From Candidatus Rokuibacteriota bacterium (GTDB taxonomy: Bacteria; Methylomirabilota; Methylomirabilia; Rokubacteriales; CSP1-6): a stretch of DNA of 43,255 nucleotides. The notes beneath the pieces were generated by a model that had not been told where the DNA came from, ran no database searches, and worked only from the letters and a program-made list of their open reading frames with translations. Positions 31,398-41,921 of the stretch are shown here, in pieces; positions within the stretch are counted from its first letter, which is position 1, and the number at the start of each line of letters is the position of its first letter. The translations under genes were made by a program, and so were the position numbers. The stretch lies in the NCBI GenBank assembly GCA_003220535.1, contig QHSU01000021.1, positions 1 through 43,255 of the forward strand. Reading direction: 5' to 3'.

Positions 31398-32432
31398 CTA
31401 TGGCTGCACGACTGCCAGAGCGTGGCCGTCCGGATCCCGGATTAAAAGCCCCTTCGTGAACCCGAGCGCTTTGTCGGCTGGGGCCACAACACCTGGCGAC
31501 AGCATCGCGCAGGGGCTGCCGCGGATCCCTCGCGCCACCGCCTCGGCGTCCTGGCTGACCAAAGTCGTCTGCCAGTGGGCAAGATCGTTGGCGCGAGCAT
31601 CGGCCGGCACTGCCCGCCCGTCCCGCGGAGTCAAATACTCCAGGAACTCGAAGCCAGGGCCGGCCTGCGCCCGGAGTGCTGTGATGCGGAGGCGTGCGCC
31701 AAAGACGTTGTTCAGGCGCTCTTGCTCCGGCCCGTAGTTCTCGCTCTGCCCTGCCACTCGAAGGCCGAGCGTGTCCCGGTAGCAGCGGAGGCTCTGCGCG
31801 GTGTCGCTGACGACGATCGCCGTGTGGTCGATGCCGAGGAAGAGGCGATCGCTCGGCCGGTGCCACTTCGGATCCCCCTTGCCCCCCGGGAACCACAAGA
31901 TCTCGAGCGGGTGGCCGTCCGGGTCCTTGAAGTAAAACGCGCGGATCCCGCCCGCATTCGCGTTCCAGTCCGGTAGGCGCTGAGGCGCCGGCGAAGCGTG
32001 CTCGACGCGATGCTGGCGAAGCGACGCATAGGCGCGATCCATGTCGCTCACGATGATCGCGATGTGCTGAAACCAGCGGTCGTGGCTCCGTGAATCGACC
32101 GGGATCGGCCGTCCCCGCGGTGTGAGGTACTCGGTCAGCTCGATCGCCTCCCCGCCGAGGCGCATCCGCACCACGCGCATCCGGAGTCCGAAGACCGCCT
32201 GGAGGCGCTCGTAGTCCTCCCCCCATAACTCCACTTCCGAGACCTTTTCGAACCCCAGGACGTCCGAGTAGAACGCGATCGAGCGCTCCATGTTCCCAAC
32301 CGTCATCCCGACGGCCCCGACCGCCCGAATCAGCCCGGCTGGCTGCGCCTCCAGCGCTCGTCCCCGCGGAACGCCGAGGCAGACAGTCAGAAGCACCAGA
32401 ACCCCCGCGAGCATTCGTCTCGCCGTCCTCAC
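31398..32432 (-). CDS. Exported protein with two VOC domains
   Basis: This 344-residue protein (GTG start) has a signal peptide (ARRMLAGVLVLLTVCLGVPR) and two VOC modules: residues about 45-190 (AVGMTVGNMERSIAFYSDVL to FYFKDPDGHPLEILWF) and about 200-343 (HTAIVVSDTAQSLRCYRDTL to IRDPDGHALAVVQP). The first keeps a Glu ligand (LEILWF); the second has Ala-Val there and may have lost its metal. It may act in the periplasm as an isomerase, dioxygenase or binding protein. GTG at 32432 is chosen because GGAGGA is 4-6 nt upstream; ATG at 32462 is an alternative, 1 nt from the upstream stop. It is the last gene of the glucoside-oxidation operon. Confidence 0.88.
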   Translation of the reverse strand: MRTARRMLAGVLVLLTVCLGVPRGRALEAQPAGLIRAVGAVGMTVGNMERSIAFYSDVLGFEKVSEVELWGEDYERLQAVFGLRMRVVRMRLGGEAIELTEYLTPRGRPIPVDSRSHDRWFQHIAIIVSDMDRAYASLRQHRVEHASPAPQRLPDWNANAGGIRAFYFKDPDGHPLEILWFPGGKGDPKWHRPSDRLFLGIDHTAIVVSDTAQSLRCYRDTLGLRVAGQSENYGPEQERLNNVFGARLRITALRAQAGPGFEFLEYLTPRDGRAVPADARANDLAHWQTTLVSQDAEAVARGIRGSPCAMLSPGVVAPADKALGFTKGLLIRDPDGHALAVVQP

Positions 32433-32463
32433 GACTCCTCCAGTCGCCTCTGGAGGCTCCACG

Positions 32464-34035
32464 TTACTTGAGCCGCTCGAGCAAGTGATCCCCGACGCGG
32501 AGCGCGTTGGCCACGACCGTGAGCGCCGGGTTTACCGCTCCGCTCGAGGCGAAGAAGCTCGCGTCCACCACGTAGAGGTTGTCCACTTCGTGCGCCTTGC
32601 AGTTCGCGTCCAGCGCAGAGGTTTTAGGGTCGTGCCCGAAGCGGATCGTCCCGTTCTGGTGCGCGACGCCCGCCAGCGGGATGCGCTGGCCGAGATAGAG
32701 GCTCCGCGCGAACAGGCCTTCGTGGCACTCGTGGCCGTGGACGCGACACTTGGTCTGCTGCTTCATCAGGCTCTTGAGCTTCTCGATCAGGCGCTTGTGG
32801 CCCTCCTCATTGTTCGGCTGGTAGGTGAGGACGATGTTGCCGGCCCGGTCGAGGGCGACACGGTTATTCGGGTCCGGGAGATCCTCGGAGGTGAGCCAGA
32901 AGTCCAACGAGTGCTTGGCCATGAGCTCGAGCGTCCAGCCCGGCGCGATCGCCGGCGCGCCGGCCTTGAGCGTGTCCCCATCGAGCTTGCCGACAAAGGA
33001 GATGTGGCCCATCGGGAATTCCCACTCCTTCGAGCCGAAGTAGAAGTCGTTCAGCGCGAGCGTCTTCTGGAAGACCGTCGGATTGGGACACTTGGAGAGG
33101 GCCATGAGCACCGAGTTGACATGGCCCATGTAGTGGCGCCCCACGACGTCCGAGCCGTTAGCCAGGCCGCGCGGGTGCTTGTCGTTGGCTGAGCGCAGCA
33201 AGAGCGCCGCCGAGTTGATGGCGCCGGCCGACACGACGACGATGTCGGCTGTATACGCCTCTGTAGCACCCCCACGCTCGACGATTACCCGCTGGACATC
33301 GCGGCCCGAAGGGCTGGTCTCGAGGCGCGAGACATAGGCGCGCGTCAGCAGCTTTACGTTGGAATGCTCGAGGGCGGGGTCGACGCAGAGCACCTGGGCG
33401 TCCGCTTTCGCGTAGACGAGACAGGGATGCCCGTCGCAAGTCTCGCAGCGAATGCACCGGCTCGTTCGGGGGTTCTGCTCGTCCAGCATCACCCCGAGGG
33501 GGACGTGGAACGGCTTGAGCCCCAGACGGGCGAAATCGTCGCTGAGCTGCTGAATACGTGGCTCATGACTGACCGGAGGATATGGGTAAGGACTGCTGGC
33601 CGGCGGATCCGTAGGATCTTCTTCCCGGCGACCGTGCACCTGGTAGAGGTGCTCGGCCTGCGAGTAATACGGCTCCAAGTCCTCGTACGAGATCGGCCAC
33701 GCGGGCGAGAGGCCGCCCCAATGCTTGATCTCCCTGAAGTCCTCCCGGCGGAGGCGGAAGAGCGCGGCGCCGTAGAACTTGGTGTTGCCGCCCACCCAGT
33801 AGTTGGTGTGCGGGTGGAGCTCTCGACCCTCCGCGTCCCGCCAGACTTCCTTGGTGTTGTATTTCCCCTCCAGGTTGACCGCCTTCGTACTCCAGTTGTC
33901 CTTCTCTCGCGGCACGTAGTCGCCCCGCTCTATGAGCAGGATGCGTTTACCGGAGGGGGCCAGACGATACGCCAGCGTCCCACCCCCAGCTCCGGTCCCG
34001 ATGACGATGACGTCGAAGTGTTGAACCGCTGCCAT
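32464..34035 (-). CDS. GMC-family FAD oxidoreductase with a Cys-rich motif
   Basis: This 523-residue protein opens with the GMC/glucose-type FAD signature FDVIVIGTGAGGGTLAYRLA (7-26) and has the GMC middle signature near YWVGGNTKFYGAALFRL (79-95). The C-terminal catalytic half has the His of VAHQNGTIRFG and the Asn of SGAVNPALTVVANALR. It also has C194-x2-C197-x2-C200-x4-C205 (CIRCETCDGHPC), unusual for classic GMC enzymes. It has no signal peptide. It should oxidise an alcohol or sugar with FAD. ATG at 34035 has GGGAGG 6 nt upstream; the earlier ATG is less well placed. It is followed by the VOC gene and preceded by the DoxD gene. Confidence 0.92.
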   Translation of the reverse strand: MAAVQHFDVIVIGTGAGGGTLAYRLAPSGKRILLIERGDYVPREKDNWSTKAVNLEGKYNTKEVWRDAEGRELHPHTNYWVGGNTKFYGAALFRLRREDFREIKHWGGLSPAWPISYEDLEPYYSQAEHLYQVHGRREEDPTDPPASSPYPYPPVSHEPRIQQLSDDFARLGLKPFHVPLGVMLDEQNPRTSRCIRCETCDGHPCLVYAKADAQVLCVDPALEHSNVKLLTRAYVSRLETSPSGRDVQRVIVERGGATEAYTADIVVVSAGAINSAALLLRSANDKHPRGLANGSDVVGRHYMGHVNSVLMALSKCPNPTVFQKTLALNDFYFGSKEWEFPMGHISFVGKLDGDTLKAGAPAIAPGWTLELMAKHSLDFWLTSEDLPDPNNRVALDRAGNIVLTYQPNNEEGHKRLIEKLKSLMKQQTKCRVHGHECHEGLFARSLYLGQRIPLAGVAHQNGTIRFGHDPKTSALDANCKAHEVDNLYVVDASFFASSGAVNPALTVVANALRVGDHLLERLK

Positions 34036-34072
34036 AAAGCCCTCCCCCAAGCTCCGTGAGCGGAGCGACCGA

Positions 34073-34678
34073 TCAAACGAGCCAGCGGATCAGCCGCGCG
34101 AGACGGCTACCGCCTGCAGCCGCCCGGTCGAGCGGAGGCGCCAGGAACGAGTCCACGCCGAAGCTGCGGCCGGCGTCCGTCAACAGGAAGAGGACCGGGA
34201 ACATGATCAGCATCGCGTAGGTCCAGCCCCACTCGTGTGGCACGCTCAGGATACCGATCGTGATGTTGGCGGCCATGCCGATCGCCACCACCGAACCGAG
34301 CCGTGTGCCGAGCCCGAGGATCAGTGTCGCGCCGATGAAGGTCTCGGTGATCAGCGCCATCCATCCGAAAAACGTCCAATGCGGAATCATGACGTTGACC
34401 AGGAAGTTCTTGTGTGCGGCCACGGTGGGATATTGGATCTGCTGCTGGACCCAGTACCAGAGCCCGCCACCGGACTTCCGGCCGAAGTCGTCCGACGGCA
34501 CCTTCCAGCCCGACTGCTGCCACCAGAGGTAGCCGTAGAGGATCCGCGCCAGCCCGAGAGGCCAGAGCGGCGCGATCGCCCGGAACCAATTCGCGCGGCT
34601 TCGCTCCCCTCTCGGCGTCTCCTGGCCGTTTCGCGGGGACTCGGTCATTGCTGTTTGGGTCTGCAGTGTCGTCGGCAT
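34073..34678 (-). CDS. DoxD/DoxX-family membrane protein
   Basis: This 201-residue protein has about four membrane helices (PLGLARILYGYLWWQQSGW; TFFGWMALITETFIGATLIL; VVAIGMAANITIGILSV; TYAMLIMFPVLFLL) and fits the DoxD-like branch, which includes the small subunit of archaeal thiosulfate:quinone oxidoreductase and TQO-like proteins. WWQQSGWKVPSD and VPHEWGWTYAML are family-type loops. It would link a soluble dehydrogenase to the quinone pool; that role here is inference from its place between a GMC oxidoreductase and the channel gene. ATG at 34678 has GGAGGT 8 nt upstream. The N-terminal ~30 residues are polar and cytoplasmic. Confidence 0.88.
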   Translation of the reverse strand: MPTTLQTQTAMTESPRNGQETPRGERSRANWFRAIAPLWPLGLARILYGYLWWQQSGWKVPSDDFGRKSGGGLWYWVQQQIQYPTVAAHKNFLVNVMIPHWTFFGWMALITETFIGATLILGLGTRLGSVVAIGMAANITIGILSVPHEWGWTYAMLIMFPVLFLLTDAGRSFGVDSFLAPPLDRAAAGGSRLARLIRWLV

Positions 34679-34703
34679 CGCCTTTACCTCCGGGCCTCGC
34701 GCT

Positions 34704-35570
34704 TCACTGGGCGCGGGCGCCGTAGTTGCACCGGAAAATGCAGCGCTGCGGGTTGTCGTGGTGGAGCTTGGCGCAAAGGACCCTCTGCATCCCTTGGGTG
34801 GCCACGTACAGCTGGGCCGCCGCGAGCATGCCGAGGAGCGGCGCGGTGAAGTAGACCCAGAGCGCCGTCCACACCTGGGCGTGCACGGCCGAGCCCACGG
34901 TGCGAGCGGCGTTCATGCTCATGCCCGACAGGGGCGCCTCGAAGACGATGAAGCTCGCGACGAGCGCGCCCGCGCACAGCCCGGTGAACCGGTTGAGGCC
35001 GGGCCGGTTGGAGACAGTCAGAACCACTATCATGAGAACAAACGAAATGAGAAACTCCGCGACGAACGCGACCCCGGCGCCGCCCAGCCCCGGGACCGTG
35101 GCCGCGTAGCTCACGGCGGGATGCGCGAGCCACGCGTCGAGTATGGTTGCGGCGACGCCGACCCCCACGATTGCGCCGACGAATTGGGCGGTCACATAGA
35201 AGAACGCGTCCCAGGGCGTGACCTTGCCCAAGCGCCAGAAGGTCAGCGTGACCGACGGGTTGAGATGAGCACCTGACCGTTGTCCCCACGGTGAGTAAAT
35301 GAGCCCCACGGCTGTCAGCCCCATGACGAGCCCTATTGGAATCCGCCGCAAGAAGGGGTCCGTCACCGTCTGCCGGACCGGTAAGTTCGGGTGCTCCAGC
35401 AGAGTGACGAACAGGCAGGCCGAAAGCATGAAGAGCCCAAGGCCGAGGGCCTCGATCAGGTATTCGGGCCAGTGCTGGAGCACGGCGGTGAGCGCGCCCG
35501 ATCGAGGCGTGGTGATGGATGCCGCCACGGCAGGACGATCGCCCACCCTTGTCCCGACCTCGACCCTCAT
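34704..35570 (-). CDS. MIP-family (aquaporin/glycerol facilitator) channel with variant NPA motifs
   Basis: This 288-residue protein has six membrane helices and the two half-helix loops of MIP channels, but the signatures are altered: the first reads AHLNPSVT (NPS for NPA) and the second SMNAARTVGSA (NAA for NPA). The last ~30 residues (KLHHDNPQRCIFRCNYGARAQ region) are Cys/His-bearing and cytoplasmic. It should pass water, glycerol or another small neutral solute. ATG at 35570 is chosen as the first one after the glucosidase gene (stop 35611); the frame is open to 35711 but overlaps that gene. It lies 25 nt upstream of the DoxD gene. Confidence 0.85.
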   Translation of the reverse strand: MRVEVGTRVGDRPAVAASITTPRSGALTAVLQHWPEYLIEALGLGLFMLSACLFVTLLEHPNLPVRQTVTDPFLRRIPIGLVMGLTAVGLIYSPWGQRSGAHLNPSVTLTFWRLGKVTPWDAFFYVTAQFVGAIVGVGVAATILDAWLAHPAVSYAATVPGLGGAGVAFVAEFLISFVLMIVVLTVSNRPGLNRFTGLCAGALVASFIVFEAPLSGMSMNAARTVGSAVHAQVWTALWVYFTAPLLGMLAAAQLYVATQGMQRVLCAKLHHDNPQRCIFRCNYGARAQ

Positions 35571-35610
35571 CGCTCTGACTCTAAGGTCAACCCGATTCGC
35601 GATGGCTGGG

Positions 35611-38253
<2,643 letters not shown>

Positions 38254-38274
38254 GGCCTGGCCCTCCGTCTGCAC

Positions 38275-39381
38275 CTATACGAGGTCGGCAACCTCGCAGA
38301 ACACCTTGATCGCACCCTTGGCCGTGGTGAGCTTGTCGAAGAGCTCGCGGTAGTTTTCCAATCCCTTCACGGGATGGGTGAGGAGCCGCTTGAGCCACCC
38401 CGCATACTCCGCCTCGGCCTGCGCCATGTCACGGACGCCCAGCTCGAAGTACTCGCGGTTCGCGTTGACCGTGCCGACCATCACCTTGTTGCCGAGCACG
38501 AATTCCAGGTTGATCTTATCGGCGGGCACTTCCACCTTACGGTCGCCACCGGTCACGCTGGAGAGCACAAGCACGCCGTTCTTGGCGAGGCCCTGCATGC
38601 AGTCGAACACGACGGGCGAGTAGCCGGTGGCCTCGAAGATCAGATCGAACGGCCCGTACTTCCGGGCGCCGTCGAGAATCGGCACGTCGACCGTGGACTC
38701 GTAGCGCGCGCCGATGGCCTCGATCAGGTCCGAATTGAGGTAGGGTTTCCGGCTCAGCCCGAAGGTCGTCACCTGGAGACCCCGCAGCCGGAGGACGAGG
38801 GTCGCCAGGAGACCGATCGTCCCGGCGCCCATGACGGCCGCGCGCCGGGGGCGCCACACCCGGAGCCGCCGCTGGATCTCATAAGCCTGCGCGATCCCCT
38901 TCTCCACGACCGTCATGGGTTCGAGCAAGACCCCGACTTCTCGGAGTCCCCGCGAGACCTTGACGATGAACTCCGCGTCGTCGACGTAGTACTCGGTCAG
39001 GAACCCGTGGCGCAGGTTGATGCCGCGCTCGAAATAGGTGTCGTCCGTGGTCATGTCGTTCGTCCCGATCAGGTCGTAGATGCTCCCGCCGGGGCGACGG
39101 ACCGTGGCCACGACATAGTCTCCCGGCTGCACCTCCGTCACGTTCGATCCCACGGCCTCGACCTGGCCGAAGCCTTCGTGGCCGATGGTCAGGAAGTCGA
39201 ATCCAGCGGGCGGGGCGCCATACTCGGCCGCGTTGATCTCCTTGTCCGTCCCGTCGACACCGACGCGGAGAACCTTGACGAGAACGCCGCGACCCCCGGG
39301 AATCTCGTCCACTGCGGGCTTCGGCAGATCCGCGAGATGGACGCTGTTAGGTTTGCCAGGAACGACGGCGACGGCTTTCAT
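38275..39381 (-). CDS. Zn-dependent glucose 1-dehydrogenase-like MDR protein
   Basis: This 368-residue protein fits the glucose dehydrogenase branch of the medium-chain dehydrogenases. Zinc-site residues are D43 ([10 protein letters not shown]), where most members have Cys, and H68-E69 ([10 protein letters not shown]). The Asp form is known in Haloferax-type glucose dehydrogenase. The Rossmann fold is [20 protein letters not shown] (about 174-193) and the GDH C-terminal domain has [19 protein letters not shown]. It would oxidise glucose or a close sugar to the lactone with NAD(P). ATG at 39381 has GGAGG 5 nt upstream. It opens the tight part of the glucoside-oxidation operon. Confidence 0.92.
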   Translation of the reverse strand: MKAVAVVPGKPNSVHLADLPKPAVDEIPGGRGVLVKVLRVGVDGTDKEINAAEYGAPPAGFDFLTIGHEGFGQVEAVGSNVTEVQPGDYVVATVRRPGGSIYDLIGTNDMTTDDTYFERGINLRHGFLTEYYVDDAEFIVKVSRGLREVGVLLEPMTVVEKGIAQAYEIQRRLRVWRPRRAAVMGAGTIGLLATLVLRLRGLQVTTFGLSRKPYLNSDLIEAIGARYESTVDVPILDGARKYGPFDLIFEATGYSPVVFDCMQGLAKNGVLVLSSVTGGDRKVEVPADKINLEFVLGNKVMVGTVNANREYFELGVRDMAQAEAEYAGWLKRLLTHPVKGLENYRELFDKLTTAKGAIKVFCEVADLV

Positions 39382-39426
39382 AGCGTCCTCCAGCATCGGA
39401 GTTGGTTCAGGTTCGGCCGACAGCCT

Positions 39427-39645
39427 TCATCGGCTGAGGAAGTCGCGGAGACGCTGCCTGACCTCCGGCGGCATCTCGACCCGATTGACCTTCGCGGCGA
39501 GCTCCGCCGACCGCTTGTAGGTGGCCAGGTAGGCGCGACACGGCGCGCATACGCGCAGGTGAGCCTCGAGCTGCGCCAGCACGTCCGGCGTCAGGGTCGC
39601 GTCGAGGTAGTCGGCCAGGACGTCGATGGACTCGCGGCAGTTCAT
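39427..39645 (-). CDS. zf-HC2 / ZAS-domain protein (anti-sigma type)
   Basis: This 72-residue protein is little more than a ZAS zinc finger: C3, H29, C33, C36 (MNCRESIDVLADYLDATL, then HLRVCAPC). Such domains bind and hold ECF sigma factors, and some respond to oxidants. Here there is no membrane helix and no sigma-factor gene nearby, so its target is unknown. Its ATG overlaps the stop of the upstream nucleotidyltransferase gene by 1 nt (TGATG), a strong sign of translational coupling. A 45-nt gap then leads to the GDH gene. Confidence 0.85.
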   Translation of the reverse strand: MNCRESIDVLADYLDATLTPDVLAQLEAHLRVCAPCRAYLATYKRSAELAAKVNRVEMPPEVRQRLRDFLSR

Positions 39646-40409
39646 CACGCCGTCGCCGGCTGCCAGCGGAGCCGCGTCTTGGCCTCATGGACACGCGCGG
39701 GATCGCCGAGATCGGTCCAGCCGACGCCGCTCACCGGCAGCACGGCGAGGCTCTCGGCGCAGGCCTGGAAGACGTTCCGGGACAGGTCAGTCGACGGCAG
39801 GCGGCCGTAGACGGCGCGCGCCGCCTCGTCCTCCCACGGCGTGCCGAGCCGTGCCCGGAGTGGCGCGAAGGTTTCGTAGAGCTCCGGTGTCGCGCGGCGG
39901 ATCAGCTGCTCGAGCGTCGACGGCCGCGCGACGACGACGAAGCAGTTCCAGAGGCAGCCTGCCGCTTCGAGGCGCTCGGCGACTGGCCGCGACGGCTTCT
40001 CCCAGAAGCGGCGGACGTGATAAATGGGCCACGGCCACCGGCCCAGGATCAGCTCCGCCGGCTCGATCCAGCCGTACTCCACCTCCGGCCGGTCGGGCGC
40101 GATCCCGAGCAGGACGACGACTTCGGGCCGAGCGCCGACGGCCTCCAGCGCGCACTCGACACGCGCCATGAAGGCCACGTCGTCGGAGACGTAGTGATCG
40201 GTGCGCTCGTGGTGGCGTGTCACCACCGTGAGGAGACGCTCGGGCGCGATCAGCACCCTCGCGCGTCGGCGCGTCTGCGCCAGCAGGGTGTCGTCGCCGA
40301 TCAGCCGGCAGAATTGTTTGGGCCGCCCGTCCCCCGCCAGCCGGCGCGTCAGCGAGGCGAGCCGCGTGCCGTCACCGCCGGCCAGGATGATCCCGGAGTA
40401 CCCGCTCAT
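39645..40409 (-). CDS. Sugar-1-phosphate nucleotidyltransferase-like protein with internal deletion
   Basis: This 254-residue protein has the nucleotidyltransferase signature IILAGGDGTRLASLTRRLAG (6-25) and RPKQFCRLIG (29-38), and later PRPVAERLEAAG, NCFVVVARP and WTDLGDPARV, resembling mannose-1-phosphate guanylyltransferase. However, TRHHERTDHYVSDDVAFMA joins directly two segments normally separated by about 40 residues (the PENRGTAPA region that binds the nucleotide-sugar). It may be inactive or changed in function. ATG at 40409 lacks a strong ribosome-binding site. It overlaps the zf-HC2 gene by TGATG. Confidence 0.82.
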   Translation of the reverse strand: MSGYSGIILAGGDGTRLASLTRRLAGDGRPKQFCRLIGDDTLLAQTRRRARVLIAPERLLTVVTRHHERTDHYVSDDVAFMARVECALEAVGARPEVVVLLGIAPDRPEVEYGWIEPAELILGRWPWPIYHVRRFWEKPSRPVAERLEAAGCLWNCFVVVARPSTLEQLIRRATPELYETFAPLRARLGTPWEDEAARAVYGRLPSTDLSRNVFQACAESLAVLPVSGVGWTDLGDPARVHEAKTRLRWQPATA

Positions 40410-40534
40410 CGCTTGCCGCTCTGCTGGAGGAGGGGATCCTCGGTCGTCATCGCCATCACGAGCTCACGCTTAGGCACATCAGTAGGACACTGCCCGCCGT
40501 CCGCCGGGTTCGTTCGTGCGGTGTCTTCCGCAAG

Positions 40535-41908
40535 CTAGACCTGACACGCGAGCACCTCGGCCCAGCGTGCCGGCGGAATCTTCAGGGCCGCATCCACGAC
40601 CCGGGGATCGAACTGCTGACCGGCATTCTCGCGCAGGATGCCGAGAGCCTCCGCGAGCGGGCGCGCGCGTCGATACGGCCGGTCGTGGGTCATCGCGTTC
40701 AGCGCGTCCACCACCGCGAAGATCCGCGCCGTCAGCGGGATCGTCTCTCCCGTGAGGCCGTGAGGGTACCCGGACCCGTCGTAGCGCTCGTGATGGCCAC
40801 CTACCACATCCAGCGCGGGCGTGAGCAACGGCACCGTCTCGAGAAGCTCCACGCCCCATTCCGGATGGCGTTGGACGATCTCCCGCTCGTGAGGCGCCAG
40901 CGGGCCCGGCTTTTGTAGGACAGCCTCGGGCACCCGGATCTCACCGATGTCGTGCAGGAGAGCGCCGAGCTCCAGCGCCTCGCGCTGGGTCGGGGACAGC
41001 TCCAGGCGCTCGGAGACCATCGCCGACGCATCCGCGAGCCGCCGGAGCGATCCGGTCGCTTCTCCCCGCGCTTCCAGAGCGCGGACCAGAACCTCCGTCA
41101 TGCTCCGGTGGGACACGTTGAGCCGCTCCGCCATGAGGTGAAGCACGTTGCCCAGCATGCCGATCTCGTCGCGAGCGGTGATGCGCACGCTCGTTGCGAA
41201 GTGCCCCTCGACGATGCCGCGGGCCAGGCCCGAGAGCTGAACGACGGGCCGCGTGATCTGCCGCGCCAGCAGAACGCCGGCGATGAGCGCGAGCACGGCT
41301 CCGGCCAGCGAGTGCAGGTAAAACCGCCTGCGGACGGCGGCGAGCTCGCCGAGGTAGACGTCGACTCGGAAGTCCACGTCCAGCGCGGCGACGGTCTGGC
41401 CGGCTGAGTTCTTGACCGGGGCGAAGGCCGTGATCCAGGTGCCCGACGAGCTCACGTAGATGCCCGTGTAGGCTGGGACGCCCTCCGTCAGTACCCGGTG
41501 CAGAATCGGCTGGATCTCGGGGGCCAGCCGATACTCGAGGCCCACAGGCGCCAGGCCGTTACTGATGACCGCGAATCGGGCCGTTGCCCCCTGGACATCG
41601 GTGAGCGTGTAGACCGCGTCACCCAGCCGATTCGTCTCTTGGATGCGCACGAGCTCTCGCCGGAGCCTTGCGTATTCGGGCGTGTCGCTCCGCGCCGCAG
41701 CGACGACCGCTTGGTGCAGGTCGCCGTCCACCAGGAGGGCGCCGGTGCGAGCGATGTTCAGCAGAAGCGAGCCGAGCGACTGGCGCAGCCACTGCTCCTG
41801 CGCTCGATACTGCAGAAAGCCGCTGAGCAGAACCGCGATTGCCGTGAGGAGGAGGAAGCTCGCGCCGAGTCGCCAGGCGAGTCGGCGCCAGATCGGAAGA
41901 TTCTTCAT
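40535..41908 (-). CDS. Membrane sensor with HAMP and HD-GYP domains
   Basis: This 457-residue protein has an N-terminal helix (RLGASFLLLTAIAVLLSGFL), an extracytoplasmic sensor of about 160 residues with a CACHE-like feel (TGIYVSSSGTWITAFAPVKN), a second helix (SLAGAVLALIAGVLLARQI), HAMP (RPVVQLSGLARGIVEGHF onward) and an HD-GYP domain with LLHDIGEIRVP, GGHHERYDGSGYPHG and RIFAVVDALNAMTHDRPYR. HD-GYP enzymes break down cyclic di-GMP. All key HD, HH and GYP residues are kept, so activity is likely. ATG at 41908 is preceded by GAGGACG. It is 13 nt past the NDH-2-like stop and upstream of the sugar block. Confidence 0.94.
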   Translation of the reverse strand: MKNLPIWRRLAWRLGASFLLLTAIAVLLSGFLQYRAQEQWLRQSLGSLLLNIARTGALLVDGDLHQAVVAAARSDTPEYARLRRELVRIQETNRLGDAVYTLTDVQGATARFAVISNGLAPVGLEYRLAPEIQPILHRVLTEGVPAYTGIYVSSSGTWITAFAPVKNSAGQTVAALDVDFRVDVYLGELAAVRRRFYLHSLAGAVLALIAGVLLARQITRPVVQLSGLARGIVEGHFATSVRITARDEIGMLGNVLHLMAERLNVSHRSMTEVLVRALEARGEATGSLRRLADASAMVSERLELSPTQREALELGALLHDIGEIRVPEAVLQKPGPLAPHEREIVQRHPEWGVELLETVPLLTPALDVVGGHHERYDGSGYPHGLTGETIPLTARIFAVVDALNAMTHDRPYRRARPLAEALGILRENAGQQFDPRVVDAALKIPPARWAEVLACQV

Positions 41909-41921
41909 CGACGTCCTCGTG

